64,000 bases of DNA from positions 10,477,001-10,541,000 of the forward strand of contig JANJXV010000039.1 in the NCBI GenBank assembly GCA_024803745.1. Reading direction: 5' to 3'. The translations under genes and the position numbers were made by a program. The DNA comes from Megascapheus bottae. Lineage: Eukaryota; Chordata; Mammalia; Rodentia; Geomyidae. A model generated the notes under the pieces. It saw only the letters and a program-made list of their open reading frames with translations, was not told where the DNA came from and did no database searches. Shown here in pieces: positions 51,880 through 63,096 of the stretch (positions are counted from its first letter, which is position 1; each line of letters opens with the position of its first letter).

Positions 51880-52065
51880 GCTGGTGGCTCATGTGTGTCA
51901 TCCTAGCTACTCAGGAGGCTGAAAGCTGAAGGATTTCAGTTCAAAGCCAGTCCTAACACAAAAGTTGGTGAGACTCTTGTCTCCAGTGAACCACTAGAAA
52001 ATTGGAAGTGGCGCTGTGGTTCAATGCCGTACAGCATATAGCCCCACAACCACCACCACCACCCA
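51880..52065 (+). mobile_element. 7SL-headed Geo-tailed SINE, tail shortened
   Basis: Near-consensus head 'gtgctggtggctcatgtgtgtcatcctagctactcagg'. The tail breaks after 'ggcgctgtggttcaatgcc' and ends in (ACC)n. Confidence 0.88.
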
Positions 52066-52550
52066 AAAAATCAGCTTATGCCTGGTAAATTAAAGACTTC
52101 TAAATCCACAGGGCTGTGTTGGGGAGCTGGGATAAGGGGGGGGGGAGGGAGGGATGATAGTGATGGTGGTGGTGTTTTTGTAGGATTAGAGCTTCCCAAA
52201 GCTGGAGCTCCGGATAGGGGCCAAGATGGAAGAGAGGTTAGACGTAGACAGTGAATATGACTATAGAGCCTGACATGCGCGGGGCAGACTTGAATTTGTG
52301 AAGCGGAGATATCAGAGACCCAGTGCAGCCAGTCACAGGGTTTGGGCCTACAGTCCTGGAAGGCTGAGAGGTAGGTAGGGAGGTGTGTGTATGGGGGGGG
52401 GTTTCTTTGTGAGTGGCAAGTGTAAGGAACTCCACAGCGTCAACTGCCAATATGTTATGAGGGCCTGGTAACAATCTGAACTCTCTAGGGAGCTCTGCTA
52501 CAGTTCAAGTGCACACCAGACAGAGAGAAAACAATTTCTGGTGCCAATAA
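52066..52550. other. Unique DNA with G-runs
   Basis: No gene. A G-rich run 'gggggaggga' and neighbours at 52,136-52,153 fits a G-quadruplex pattern. Confidence 0.4.
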
Positions 52551-53000
52551 CGCAACACAGATGAAAAATGTTTTAATATTTGAACCTGCTTTATGGCAGA
52601 AGGAATGACAGTGATGGAATCAATGTCAGCTTTTTTTTTTTTTTTTAGTCTTCCCCCCCTCCTTAAATGTCATCGTTCGTCTATGAATTTTCTCTGCTCT
52701 GAAGGCATGCAAGCCTAATGCTGGCTCCTGGAAACCATTGATCACTGATTTTTTTCCCTTTTTTTTTTTCCTTTTTTTTTTGTTCTAAATGGAAGGCTTG
52801 CCAGAAGACTAGAAATTCTGGAATTTATTAGGATTTCTTTAAGAGGCACTTTAGCTCAACAGTTCTCATTACTGTCTTTACAATGTTACTTATTTTTCTT
52901 TTTATGTCGTATGATTTGTAAAGGAAGAACAAAATACGATTAAGCCATTGTGCATGCTGGAGCTGCTGGCTTTGTGTGTGTAAGGGGAAAAAAAAAAGCT
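52551..53000. promoter_or_regulatory. Candidate conserved non-coding element
   Basis: Repeat-free apart from T-runs. 'tgttctaaatggaaggcttgcc', 'ctagaaattctggaatttatt', 'tttttatgtcgtatgatttg' and 'acgattaagccattgtgcatgc' look constrained. Confidence 0.38.
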
Positions 53001-53217
53001 TCTTGGAGGGCTAAAATACACATTTGAACCAGGAAAACAGCAATTTAAGGACTGTTTTCTGAGTGAAATCTCTTAACTTTTTGAAATTTGGAAATAGGGT
53101 ATATGCTTCATGGTGTTCCAAATGGCAGTTTGGATTAAACAAGGACATCTAGACATTTATATTTTCATAGAAAAAAAAAACAATGTCACTTTTGTCTTTT
53201 TTTTTGACTTTTGACTT

Positions 53218-53450
53218 TTTGTCAGTCATGGGGCTTGAACTCACTCCCAGGGAACTGTCCTTGAGCTCTTTCACTCAAGGCTTAGTGCACTACCAATATG
53301 AGCCACAGCTCCACTTCGAGTTTTTAGGTGGCTTATTGTCATTAAGAGTCTCATGGTCTTTCCTGCCCTGGCTGACTTTGAACTGTGATGCTCATATCTC
53401 AGCCTCGTGAATAGCAAGGGTGACAGGTATGAGCCCCCAGGACCCAGCTT
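53218..53450 (-). mobile_element. 7SL-headed Geo-tailed SINE
   Basis: Complement: 'gtcagtcatggggcttgaactc', 'ctttgaactgtgatgctcatatctcagcctcg'. Confidence 0.88.
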
Positions 53451-53461
53451 ATATTTTTTTA

Positions 53462-53703
53462 ATGGCAATACTGGGGCTTGAACTCAATACCTCACTCTCT
53501 TGCTTGGCTTTTTCACTCAAATCTGGTGCTTTACCCCTTGGGCTACACTTCCAGTTCTGGTTTTTGTTGTGGTTGCTTTATTGTAGCTTGTTGGTTAGAG
53601 GTAAGAGACTCTCAGATTTTTCTTTTCCTGGGATGATGTCAAACCATAATCCTCAGATCTCAGTCTCCTAAGTAGCTAGAATTAGAGGCATGAGCTTATA
53701 GCT
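53462..53703 (-). mobile_element. 7SL-headed Geo-tailed SINE
   Basis: Second copy in tandem orientation with the preceding one: 'ggcaatactggggcttgaactc' to 'cctaagtagctagaattagagg'. Contains a small duplication-like insertion around 'ttgttgtggttgc'. Confidence 0.86.
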
Positions 53704-54700
53704 CCTTAATTCTGTGGCAACAGGCAAACTTTTTAAACAATATTCTGACACAGGGACATCAACACCCTGGGGGGGGGGTACCCTCTGACATGGTACCCTC
53801 CTGGACCTGAGCTGTATTCCACTCCGCTTTAGCACTGGATGAGCCAGGCAAGGTCTAAAATCTTGTCACTGTGTGTATTTACATGGATTTCCTGAATACC
53901 AAAAAGAGAGTGGTTCGGTCCATTATTACACATTAACTTTTAACATACTCCTAGGGCCATATATAGGTGATCATTCTTCATTTGGCTGAAAAGAACCCAT
54001 TTGCATTAGACAGTGGTGTGGATTATTTTTTTCTGATGTCTTCCATTGACACAAGATGAGTTCAAACAGGTATGTGAGCTCTCAGCTAGGCTGTCTGACA
54101 TCCTGACTTTATTAAGAGGGCCGCATGCCCAGGGAGTATGAATTATAGTTAGTATCAGCCTTGGTCTTCTACCCACATCACTCAATCTAGTTGATTATGG
54201 AATTTGCTCTGAAGAGAGGAGAGGCTTCCAGAACCTTCTGTGGAGGGAGGGAGGCTTGTTTTTCAGAGTGCCAGGAGCTTATTGCAGCTATTGGAGCTGG
54301 ATGAAAAAAAAAAAAAAGACCCAAGGGAAATGGAGAGAAGGAGATTCAGAGAAAGAGAGAGAGAGAGAGAGCATCGTGAGGAAGTTTAATAACTGTCACA
54401 TGGACTGCTATAAGCACTGGTCACAAGTCCATATTGTAGCTGAAATGGATGAGGAAACTTTCTGGAGAATAAAATTCCCATCCACAGAGCTGCTTGAGGA
54501 TCTGCCCTGGCAATCCAGATACAACATATTGGCTTAGAGCCTAGGACCAGCTGCAGCCCCCTGTGTGTGGCTTTGTCCCAGGGAAGTGGTCAGACACACC
54601 CATGGCACCCTGGGAGAGCTTATGCGAATGTGGCATATGCAAATGAGCTACATGCAAAGAAAAAAACCTCAGCATGTTAAGACAGTGGTTGAGACTGGCA
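53704..54700. other. Unique DNA, no gene seen
   Basis: About 1 kb repeat-poor, with a short AG run at 54,350-54,371. The open frame 54,256-54,537 has no recognised domain. Confidence 0.4.
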
Positions 54701-54703
54701 AAA

Positions 54704-54726
54704 TTCTTTCTTTCTTTCTTTCTTTT

Positions 54727-54782
<56 letters not shown>

Positions 54783-54787
54783 TTTTT
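54704..54787. repeat. (TTTC)n microsatellite at a SINE 3' end
   Basis: About 20 TTTC units directly beside the tail of a minus-strand SINE. Confidence 0.97.
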
Positions 54788-55013
54788 CAGCGGTAGGGCT
54801 TGAACTCAGGGCCTTGATACTATCCTGGAGCTTTTTCTTGCTTAAGGATAGCACTCTACCACTTTGAGTCACAGCACCACTTCTGGTTTTCTGGTGGTTG
54901 ACTGGGGATAAGACTCTCATGGACTTTCCTGTCCAGGCTGGCTTTGAACCATGATTCTCAGATCTCAGCCTCCTGAGAAGCTAGGATTACAGGTATGAGC
55001 CACCTGTGCCCAG
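54788..55013 (-). mobile_element. 7SL-headed Geo-tailed SINE, near consensus
   Basis: Complement: 'gtagggcttgaactcagggcc', 'ggttttctggtggttgactgggg', 'gattacaggtatgagccacctgtgcccagc'. Confidence 0.93.
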
Positions 55014-55164
55014 CAGAAAACCTATTCTTGGTTTGCCAGCCAGTACTGGCCCAAGATAGTCAAATATTGGTGCTCTATTCATAACAACCAAACCTACCAT
55101 GATCACCATCTAAGAACTCCAGCTATGTCTGTCCCAGGCCACCAAAATATCCCCTAAAACTATT

Positions 55165-55436
55165 CCTTCCTCCCTCCCTCCCTCCCTCCCTCCCTCCCTC
55201 CCTCCCTCCCTCCCTCCCTCCCTCCCTTCCTTCCTTCCTTCCTTCCTTCCTTCCTTCCTTCCTTCCTTCCTTCCTTCCTTCCTTCCTTCCTCTCTCTGTC
55301 CCTCCTTCACTCTTTCCCTTCCACTTTCTTTCTCTCCCTCCCTCTCTCCCTCCCTTTCTCTCCCCCTCTCTCCCTCCCTCTCTCCCTCCATCCATCCTCT
55401 CTCTCTTTCTTTCTTTCTTCCTTCCTTTCTTTCTCT
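55165..55436. repeat. (CCCT)n(TTCC)n polypyrimidine array, about 270 bases
   Basis: (CCCT)n for about 60 bases, (CCTT)n for about 65, then irregular CTCC/TTTC units ending at a minus-strand SINE tail. Confidence 0.97.
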
Positions 55437-55437
55437 G

Positions 55438-55670
55438 TGTGCCAATCTTGAAGCTTGAACTCAGGCCTGAGTACTGTCCCTGAGGTTTGTAGCTCAAGAC
55501 TGATGTTCTATCACTTGAGCCACAGCTCCACTTTCAGCAGTTTTTGATCCTTAATTGGAGACACGGGTCTCACAGGTTTTCCTAACCAGGGCTGGCTAAG
55601 GAGCTACAATATTCAGATCACAGCCTCTTGAGTAGCTAGAATTTATAGGCATGAATACTAGTGTTTGGTT
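55438..55670 (-). mobile_element. 7SL-headed Geo-tailed SINE
   Basis: Complement: 'gccaatcttgaagcttgaactcagg', 'tatcacttgagccacagctccac', 'cttgagtagctagaatttatagg'. Confidence 0.88.
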
Positions 55671-56746
55671 AAGATGGTGTTTATTAAATATCTTTATATA
55701 TACTGCATAATCATTGAAGGTCAAGAAGGCTATCAGGTTGTATAAAATAGGATAACTGAAGGGGTTAGAGATTCAATCAAGGCTTTAAAGTTTCCTAAAT
55801 CAAGTCCTTAAGCCATCCATGTATCACCAGTGCCTCCCGGCTCTGAGTCGTACCTGGACTAAATACCAAGGAAGACACAAAGGCATGCCCAAGGGAGGGC
55901 AAGTCCGAGGAGGCAAGGCAGAAAAGGATGCTTAGAAAAGGGAAAGCACTTATGGTTGCCATGGTATTGAAGACAAAGTCCAGTTGGAGAGTTAGCTGAA
56001 TCTGACCCATTCCAGGACTGGTGAGATTGGGTGCAGCCACAGATCTTAACTTGGAGTCAAAAAGAAATCCCTGGTGGCCTCTGTCTTCTTCTTCTGACCC
56101 CTTTAGTAAGGGCTCCTTACATGTGTCCATGTATGTATGAATGTATGTCAGGAGGGGCTAGGATTTATCAGCCACAGCGGGTCTCATGGGATGCCTGAGA
56201 AATCAAGAAATGGATGTTCTCCTATGCTACATTCTCCAACTCTATCAGGCAGGCCTAGCTCAGTTTACTACACTTCAAAGAGATCCATTTAAGACATCCA
56301 TCCTTCTATATATTTCACCCAGATTTTTCCTCTGGGGCATGTACTTTTGAGGAAATGTTATAATGACCTCTCCGAATTTGAGTCTTGACCAGAAGGCATT
56401 AGCCACAGGAACTCATTAATTCTAGATTGTGACCTGAGTCAGATCCTAGCTCAGCCAGTCCAGCCAACAAGCATCTCCTAAACTGGATCTTCAGTTCTCG
56501 TTTTCACCTTCTCCGTCAATGTTTTTCCCTTTGGTGATACCAGATATGGTTGCTCTTTGTTACTTACAACAACAAATCCTGAGAAATTCTATTGCCAAGA
56601 CTAGGTCTAGGAAAGGACAGGACACGAAATGTTCCCTGACCTCCTGGAGTTTGCAGTTATCTATCCCAAGTCTTGCTTCATTCAGGTTTTTCTTTAATTC
56701 TTCCCTATCTGTTTCATGAAACTTCTGGGGTGATTTGCCACTAATA
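55671..56746. other. Unique DNA, about 1.1 kb, no gene seen
   Basis: Repeat-poor. The open frame 55,795-56,130 (minus) has no recognised domain. Confidence 0.4.
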
Positions 56747-56757
56747 GAAATGCAATG

Positions 56758-56952
56758 GGCCAGGAGTTTGGCTTAGTGGGAAAAGTGCTTGCCTAACATG
56801 CACAGAGACTGAGGTTCCATTCCTTGGTACCATATACATAGGAAAATCTGGAAGTGATGCTGTGGTTCAAGTGGTAGAGCTCTAGCTTTGAGGAAAGCCC
56901 AAGGACAGTGCTCAGTCCTTGAGTTCAAGCCCCAGGACTGGCAAAAAAGAAA
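56758..56952 (+). mobile_element. IDL-Geo SINE with TSD
   Basis: Left half 'gtttggcttagtgggaaaagtgcttgcctaacatgcac', B box 'aggttccattcc', Geo half, tail A6GAAA. Flanks 'gaaatgcaatg' (56,747-56,757) and 'ggaatgcaatg' (56,953-56,963). Confidence 0.92.
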
Positions 56953-57003
56953 GGAATGCAATGAAGGCATCAAAGGAAGCATTATAAAAGAATAAATTAA
57001 TTT

Positions 57004-57300
57004 TTGTGGCTCAAAGGGAGGCAGAAACTAGGAGATGGAGGTTTGAAGCCAGTCTAGGCAGAAACAGTTCATGAGATCCCATCTTAATCAAGGCTGAATG
57101 TGATGATATACCACTGTTATGGCAGTGACAAAGGGAAGTACACATGAGATCAAAGCCTAGACTAGCTCAAGCATGAATGAAAACACTATCACAAAAATGA
57201 ATAAGGCAAACAAAAACCAAAGACCAGTAGGGTGGTTCAAGTGGTAAAGCATTTGCTAGGTTAGCATCTTCCTTGTTGGTCCTGTCTGACAATAAACAAA
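57004..57300 (+). mobile_element. Old B1-like plus tRNA-like SINE
   Basis: B1-like 'ggaggtttgaagccagtctaggcagaaac' and 'atgagatcccatctta', and about 120 bases later 'ggtggttcaagtggtaaagcatttgctagg'. Older arrangement, tail unclear. Confidence 0.55.
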
Positions 57301-57577
57301 TAAATGAGGGAATGAAAGAAAGAATTAAATTTGGGAGTAATTCTATGATCTAGCTCCGTTTAGGCTGTGAGGTTTTTGACAGGAGGAGATTTCAGGAATG
57401 AAATGTGGTAGCTGTACCTTCCTCATTCCAGGAAAGGAAGCAAAAATTTCTCCTGTGGGGAAATCAAGTCAGCCAGATAGAAAGTTAAGTGAATTACGTA
57501 CACCTGTCTCAATTCAGATTCCTGAGTAGATAGAGGTACTGTACATATTCTCTCAGAAACAGAACACAGTCCATCAG
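57301..57577. other. Unique DNA, no gene seen
   Basis: No recognised element. Confidence 0.3.
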
Positions 57578-57655
57578 AGGTGTGGCTCGGGCAGTACAGC
57601 TCTTGTGCCTGACAACGGGCAAGCTTGAGTCCCTGAGTTCAATCCCTTCATACCA
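57578..57655 (+). mobile_element. ID-like SINE fragment
   Basis: 'aggtgtggctcgggcagtacagctcttg' then 'ctgagttcaatcccttcatacca' is tRNA-derived SINE sequence with A and B boxes. Confidence 0.6.
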
Positions 57656-58240
57656 CAAGAAACAGGATACAAACTAGTAGTTCATGATCCAGCACCATGA
57701 TAGACTCTCTTTGGCATTCATCATGTTTTTATAAGTTGGAATTCATTTGTATTAATAAAATAAAATCTGGGGCTCCTATGCCTTCTGCTCTCACAGCTCC
57801 CGTGGAAGACTTCCAACTCTTCCTTTCTTGTTGATATCATTTGTATTGATCTCATTTCTAGAGACTGCCAAATACCAATAGGGGCAACCAGGAAAAAAAA
57901 GGAAGGAAGGAAAAAAGACCAGAGAAGACCCTGAAGCCAGCGCAGGATGGACCGTGTGAGCTAGGGAGGAGAGAATTGAATTCAATAAGAAACGATGGCC
58001 AGAGGCAATGAAATGAACAGTGCTACAGAAACTCACTGTGAACCCACATGGGTGAGCACTGGTTAGTACCCGGTGAGCTGTCAAAAGCTACATGTCCATC
58101 GGCTCATCTTGGCTTTGGTGGCCTCGGACACGGGTAGTGGTGCCTGCTGTGGCATCCAGTAAGGAGGGAACAGAGCTCAGGAGAGGCCTCACTTTATCCC
58201 AGGCCAAGCCTCCTTGGTGATCCAGGGAGATAAAGATGGC
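57656..58240. other. Unique DNA, no gene seen
   Basis: No recognised element apart from a short GGAAGGAAGG stretch near 57,901. Confidence 0.35.
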
Positions 58241-58241
58241 A

Positions 58242-58301
<60 letters not shown>
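58240..58301. repeat. (CA)n microsatellite
   Basis: Pure CA array of about 30 units. No SINE recognised on either side. Confidence 0.97.
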
Positions 58302-58302
<1 letters not shown>

Positions 58303-59100
58303 CTGGAAGAGAGAGACAGCAAGAGAATGGTTTCCCATCCCAACTGTCCTTCTCACAGTTAACAGCCATGGGTGGGGGGTGAGTCCTCACCTCTCAGAGC
58401 CTCTGTGTCCTAAGAAATGAGTGATGATCAGGGACTCACAGGGGCTATCTGGGAAGTACCTGGAACAGAACCGGAGGTTCAAGAGAATAGAGTGCCAGAG
58501 GGAGTTAGCTTCAACCACGAATCCAAGATGGCTTCAAGAGCAGCCACAGAAAGACATGTACGGCTGGATAGAAAGGCTGAAGATTTAGAACCTCAGCATC
58601 AGTGACACTCAGCATCCTTGGCCTTGGATTTTTGTTCTAGCTTCATTAACCCTCCTCTCACGGATCCTGGCAGCATACGCTTCCATCTTGTACTTTCTCT
58701 AAGCAAGCTAACGTCCGCACCGTCCAGCCTAGCTCATCTCTCTACCTTGAGGCAGGCCACCCTTCAGAGTCAGCTGTCCACCAGGACCGGAATCAAGGGT
58801 CACAAGAAGGTTCTGGTGTGACTGTTAGGAGGGCTTCAGCCTTCTGCCTGGGGCCAGTGGTGGGACAGGAAGTTGCAGGCCTTTCAAGAAATATCCATTT
58901 ATGTATTTCTTCCCTGCCCAGCGATGACCAAATATCTGTCCCTTTTGTCTCAAACCTGTGGGAGAGAGAAGGCTTAAATGATGTCCCTTCAAGAGATTTC
59001 AGAGCCCAAGAGACCTCAGAGAGTAAGGCCTCAGAGAGCCCTTGTAGCAAAATACTCTAAGACCCATGTGTTCATGAAAACACAATTCTTGGTTTCTTGA
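58302..59100. other. Unique DNA, no gene seen
   Basis: Balanced composition. Small overlapping frames on both strands lack domains. Confidence 0.4.
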
Positions 59101-59111
59101 TAATTATATCA

Positions 59112-59228
59112 CTTTTTCTGTCTGTCTATGTATCTCTCTGTCTCTTTCTGTCTCTGTCTCTTTCTGTCTCCTTTCTATCTGTCTCTTCCTTCTCATTGTC
59201 TCTTCTCTCTCTTTTTCTTCCTTTCTTT
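59112..59228. repeat. Pyrimidine tract with (TGTCTC) units
   Basis: 'tgtctgtctatgtatctctctgtctc' to 'ctctctttttcttcctttc'. Confidence 0.9.
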
Positions 59229-59330
59229 TGAGACAGGATCTCACTTTGTCTATGTTGATCCCAAACTTGTGATCTTCCTGTTTCAGCCTCATAACTGCCA
59301 GGATTATAGGCATGGAATTCACATTTTCAG
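59229..59330 (-). mobile_element. B1-like monomer
   Basis: 'gagacaggatctcactttgtctatgttgatcc' through 'aactgccaggattataggcatgg' is the complement of a B1/7SL monomer without a Geo tail. Confidence 0.72.
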
Positions 59331-59353
59331 ATTTCCCACCAAGTGAGATTTTG

Positions 59354-59389
59354 TGTGTGTGGGTGTGTGTGTGTGTGTGTGTGTGTTTG
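59354..59389. repeat. (GT)n microsatellite at a SINE 3' end
   Basis: GT array directly before a minus-strand SINE tail. Confidence 0.93.
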
Positions 59390-59575
59390 TTTTGGAGTTT
59401 GAATTCAGCCTTGGGCTTGCTATCTACATCACTTGAGCCAAGCCAAGCCTCTGGTTCTTTTCACTTTTGTTATTTTTTTTTTATATAAGATCTTATACTT
59501 TTTGCTTAGATTATGAGCTTCCTAATCTTTGGCTCTCCTGTTTCTGGGATTAAGAAAGCATACCACCATGATTGC
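59390..59575 (-). mobile_element. Old 7SL/tRNA SINE
   Basis: Complement: 'ttttggagtttgaattcagcc', 'atcacttgagccaagcc', 'ctgggattaagaaagcataccacc'. Diverged. Confidence 0.6.
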
Positions 59576-59583
59576 TTGATTTG

Positions 59584-59695
59584 TTGAGACAAAGGTCTCA
59601 CTTTTTGCCTGCTCTGATATGAAACCAAAATCTTCCTGATCTCCCCCTCCAGAGTAGCTGGGATTACAGGTGTGAGTCACCACACACAGGGGGTG
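59584..59695 (-). mobile_element. B1-like monomer
   Basis: 'gttgagacaaaggtctcactttttgcc' to 'agagtagctgggattacaggtgtgagtcacca'. A second B1-like monomer close to the one at 59.2 kb. Confidence 0.75.
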
Positions 59696-60026
59696 AAACT
59701 TTTTGTGTGTTTTTTTTTTTTAAATCAGAGCCCTGTGTATTGTTATGACTCACATTTGCATTGAATTGCAAGTGGGGTTTCATAATGGAATTTCCCTGTA
59801 TTTGCATTTTAGTATATAGAAGAAAGCTAAATGACCACATTAAATTAAAAAAAAACTCACAAAATTCAGGGGGCTACAAAGATGTGTGATAAGGTGGGAA
59901 CCAGACCTTGATTATACATCTTAATGTATACATCTTAATTTCATATTAAAAGTAGCAACAGGATGGCTAATAAAGTAGCCATATTTCAATCATTTTCTAC
60001 TTTGATTTCCTTCCTTTAAAAAGATA
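59696..60026. other. AT-rich unique DNA
   Basis: No gene or repeat recognised. Confidence 0.3.
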
Positions 60027-60140
60027 TCAGGCCCTGTGATTACATGTCTGGAATCACAACTGCTTTAGAGGCTGAGATCTGAGGATCATGGTTCAAAGTC
60101 TGTGATACTCTTATCTCTAATTAACCACCAAAGCTATACA
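60027..60140 (+). mobile_element. 7SL-headed SINE, tail missing
   Basis: 'tagaggctgagatctgaggatcatggttcaaag' and 'actcttatctctaattaaccacca' are present, but no Geo tail follows. Confidence 0.78.
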
Positions 60141-60985
60141 TAAAATAAATAAAAATATAATGCTGTGTCTCTCTAATTCCTTCCCACTCTACAGTCTTAA
60201 AGTCAGTCAGAAGGTAAAGAATTTGGGCTGTGAGCCAAGGAGGAGGAGCAAGCACAGGGCTGAGGGTGAAGACAGGGGAGTGTGCTATCCATTCAGGACT
60301 CTGAAGGACAGGGGGGGAGGGAGGGGGGAGGAGGCCAAAAGGAAAAGTTGCTATGCAGAATCAGAGGAGGATATTGGGTAATTGGCCTTGGCCTGGTGAA
60401 GAAGGTAAGTTGAGAGAAAATTGCTGTGTATTGCAGGAATGCATCTAGGCAGACATTTTACCAGATGGGGGTAGAGATTTGCATTGGGAGGTGTGCTCAC
60501 ACTTCTTGCACAGAGCTCTGCTCTCTACACTTGGACAAGTTTACCCCATTTCAGAGTTCTCAAGAAACAGCTAGACCTCCTTGACTGTCAAAACTGGAGG
60601 CTATAGGAGAAAAGGATGGCTGATGGGGTCTTCTGGAACCGACAAAAAGCTAGGTATTAGCAGAGACCTTCTAGAAAAGCTCGTCTTCCTGAGCCAGGAT
60701 CCAGGCCTAGCGAGCAACAGGAACCATCTTTCCAGCCAAGTTTGTAGGAAAATAGAAATAGAGATTCATAAGGGTCCTTAATCATTTCCCTTCGAGATGA
60801 ATTCAAGATCTGGTGACAGATGAGAGCCAACAAAGATAAATGTTTCTCAGAGATATTCATGATTCTCGTTGATGAGGGAGGAGGTCGGAAAAAGAAATGT
60901 ATTCAAGGAATAGCTATGGCCCAACTGTGTGTGGGGGGTTCCATACTTGTCCCCGGAAACTCAGAGTGTGCAAGGGTAGGGATAT
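60141..60985. other. Unique DNA, no gene seen
   Basis: Purine-rich part with a G-quadruplex-like run at 60,311-60,334. No supported gene. Confidence 0.38.
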
Positions 60986-60989
60986 GGGT

Positions 60990-61300
60990 TTCTTGGTAAT
61001 TACCAACCAGATTCTTATCTATTAACCTATCCTACTTGCTAACTGGATTGCTTGTGAAGGCCTCTTGTTTTAATTAGCATGTCTCAGATGAAGAGTAAAC
61101 AAACATTCTAACAAACTATTATGACATAAAGTTGATTTTTTTTTCAGTTACTCAACTGCTACTCCGTGGAATTTAGAATTAAATGCCTCTCTCAGAGGCT
61201 TTAATGATCTCAGTCAAGAATGTTTTGATTAAATTAAAGCTATTGAGAATGTGGGTTTTTTTTTAAGAAGCAATTGTGAAAAAAAAATCTTACAGCGAGC
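60990..61300. promoter_or_regulatory. Candidate conserved non-coding element
   Basis: Repeat-free, AT-rich: 'tcttgttttaattagcatgtctcag', 'gaatttagaattaaatgcctc', 'tttgattaaattaaagctattg'. Dense TAAT cores suggest an enhancer-type element. Confidence 0.38.
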
Positions 61301-61436
61301 CAAGTCCTGGGCCTTAGACACCCGTGTTTCAAGGCAGACTTGGGGAAGCGAGATAGTGGGGCTATCTTGGTGAGATCCAAATGGGATGTCTGATGGCAAA
61401 AATTACTAAGGCTGCCATTATAAAGAGAGGTTTGGA

Positions 61437-61650
61437 AGCCAGAGGCTCATAGCTTACATTCGTCAGTCCTAGTAATTCTAGAGGCTGAGATGTGAGGATC
61501 ACGGTCCAGGCAGACAAATCTGAGTCTCTTATCTCCAGTTAAGTACCCCAAAGCTGGAAGTTGAGGTATGGCTCAAGGGGTAGATCACTTCTAGCTTTGA
61601 GTGAGAAAGCAGTCAGGCCCTGAGTTCAAGCTCCATTTCTGGCACATGCA
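61437..61650 (+). mobile_element. 7SL-headed Geo-tailed SINE
   Basis: Head 'cagaggctcatagcttacattcgtcagtcctag', tail 'ggtatggctcaaggggtagatcac' to 'ctgagttcaagctccatttctggcac'. Confidence 0.87.
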
Positions 61651-62135
61651 TGCACACTCATGAGGGAGGGTGTTAGAGCTTCTCAGGGCTTCTCAGATGC
61701 TGTGTGCTCAGGACTTGAGTTGACATCGTATCATTGACCTTGGGGAGTTTGTAAAGTTGTGTGGAAGCCACGAAGGACCAGCGAGAAATCAGGAGAAGCT
61801 GTAATCCTAGCTGGTCACCCAGCAGTTCTGGAATCTGAGTGGTACTTCAGAGCCCTCTCACCTCCCCGCAAGGGGTCTGGCATTTGTCTCTCTTCTCTGG
61901 TCAGTCATTGAATGGGGACTCCTAAATTGAGGGGATGGATGGTGATGGTGATCAATAAGTCTACATATTTAAACTAGGGATATTTTGTTGACATGTGAGA
62001 TTATCACCATAACCAGTAAGAGAATTTATCTTCAGCTTCCAAAATTGTTTCTGGGTGATCCCTTCCCCCACCCCTGCCCCACTCCAATCTTCTGGGCAAA
62101 CCTTGTCTCTAGACAGCCACAGGTCTAGTTTCTGT
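61651..62135. other. Unique DNA, no gene seen
   Basis: No recognised feature. Confidence 0.3.
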
Positions 62136-62575
62136 CAAGGGAGATGAAATTTCATTTTCTAGACTTTGGTGTAAACAGAATCATACAATATGTCCTTTGC
62201 GTATGGCTTCTTTCCCTTCGCATAATTATTCTGAAATCCATTCATGGTGTCGCATATTTAAATTACTAATTTTTATTTATATGTGAGTAACTTGCACCCC
62301 TCATGTCTTTATCTGTTTGTCTGCTGGTGGGCGTCTGAGTTGTTTGCACTTTGGGGTTGTTATGTGTTAAAGCTTCTATGAACAATCATGCACATATGTT
62401 TGGAGGGATCTAGGTTCCATTTTTCTTGTGGTGACTTTCTAAGAGGAATGGGTGGGTCACAAGGTTGTGAGTACAGGAAACATTTTCCAGAAACTACCAA
62501 GCTACTTTATCAAACTTTACCAAACTACTGTTTGGCAAAGTCGCTGACCATTTTGCCTGAGAGTTTCAGTTCCTC
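62136..62575 (-). mobile_element. L1 3'-end fragment
   Basis: 'gtaaacagaatcatacaatatgtcc', 'ctgaaatccattcatggtg', 'agcttctatgaacaatcatgcac' and 'agaggaatgggtgggtcac' follow the complement of old L1 3' ends. Confidence 0.78.
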
Positions 62576-62638
62576 CACAGACAAGGATATCACTTTTGGC
62601 TGTTGTTTTGAATATTTTGTTTTGTTTTGTTTTTTGGG

Positions 62639-62839
62639 TTTTTTTTTTTTGCCAGTCCTGGGGCTTGAATTCCAGGCCTATGCCCTGTCCTTAGACAGTT
62701 TTTGCTCAAGACTAGTGCTCTGCCACTTGAGCCACAGCACCACTTTTGGCTTTTTCTATGTATGTGATACCGAGGAATCGAACCCAGGCTTTTGTGCCTG
62801 ATAGGAGAGCACTCTACCACTAGGCTAAACTCCCGGCCC
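62639..62839 (-). mobile_element. IDL-Geo SINE
   Basis: T12, 'gccagtcctggggcttgaattcc', 'gtgataccgaggaatcgaacccagg', ending 'ctctaccactaggctaaactcccggccc'. Complete dimer. Confidence 0.93.
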
Positions 62840-62850
62840 TATATTCAATT

Positions 62851-63096
62851 TTTTTTTGTCAGTGTGAAGCTTGAACTCATGGCCTGAACGCTTTTTCTCT
62901 GAGCTAATGTGCTCAAGGCTAGTGCTCTACCACTTTGAGCCACAGCTCCACTTCTGGTTTTTTTTTGGGGGGGGGTAATAAATTGGAGCTTAAGAGACTC
63001 ATGAACTTTCCTGGCTGGGATGGCTTCAAACCAGGATCCTCAGATCTCATCCTCTTGAGTAGCTAGGATGACAGGCATGAGTCACCAGTGCCCAAC
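62851..63096 (-). mobile_element. 7SL-headed Geo-tailed SINE
   Basis: Complement: 'gtcagtgtgaagcttgaactcatgg', T9G9 run in the middle, 'cttgagtagctaggatgacaggcatgagtcaccagtgcc'. Confidence 0.9.
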
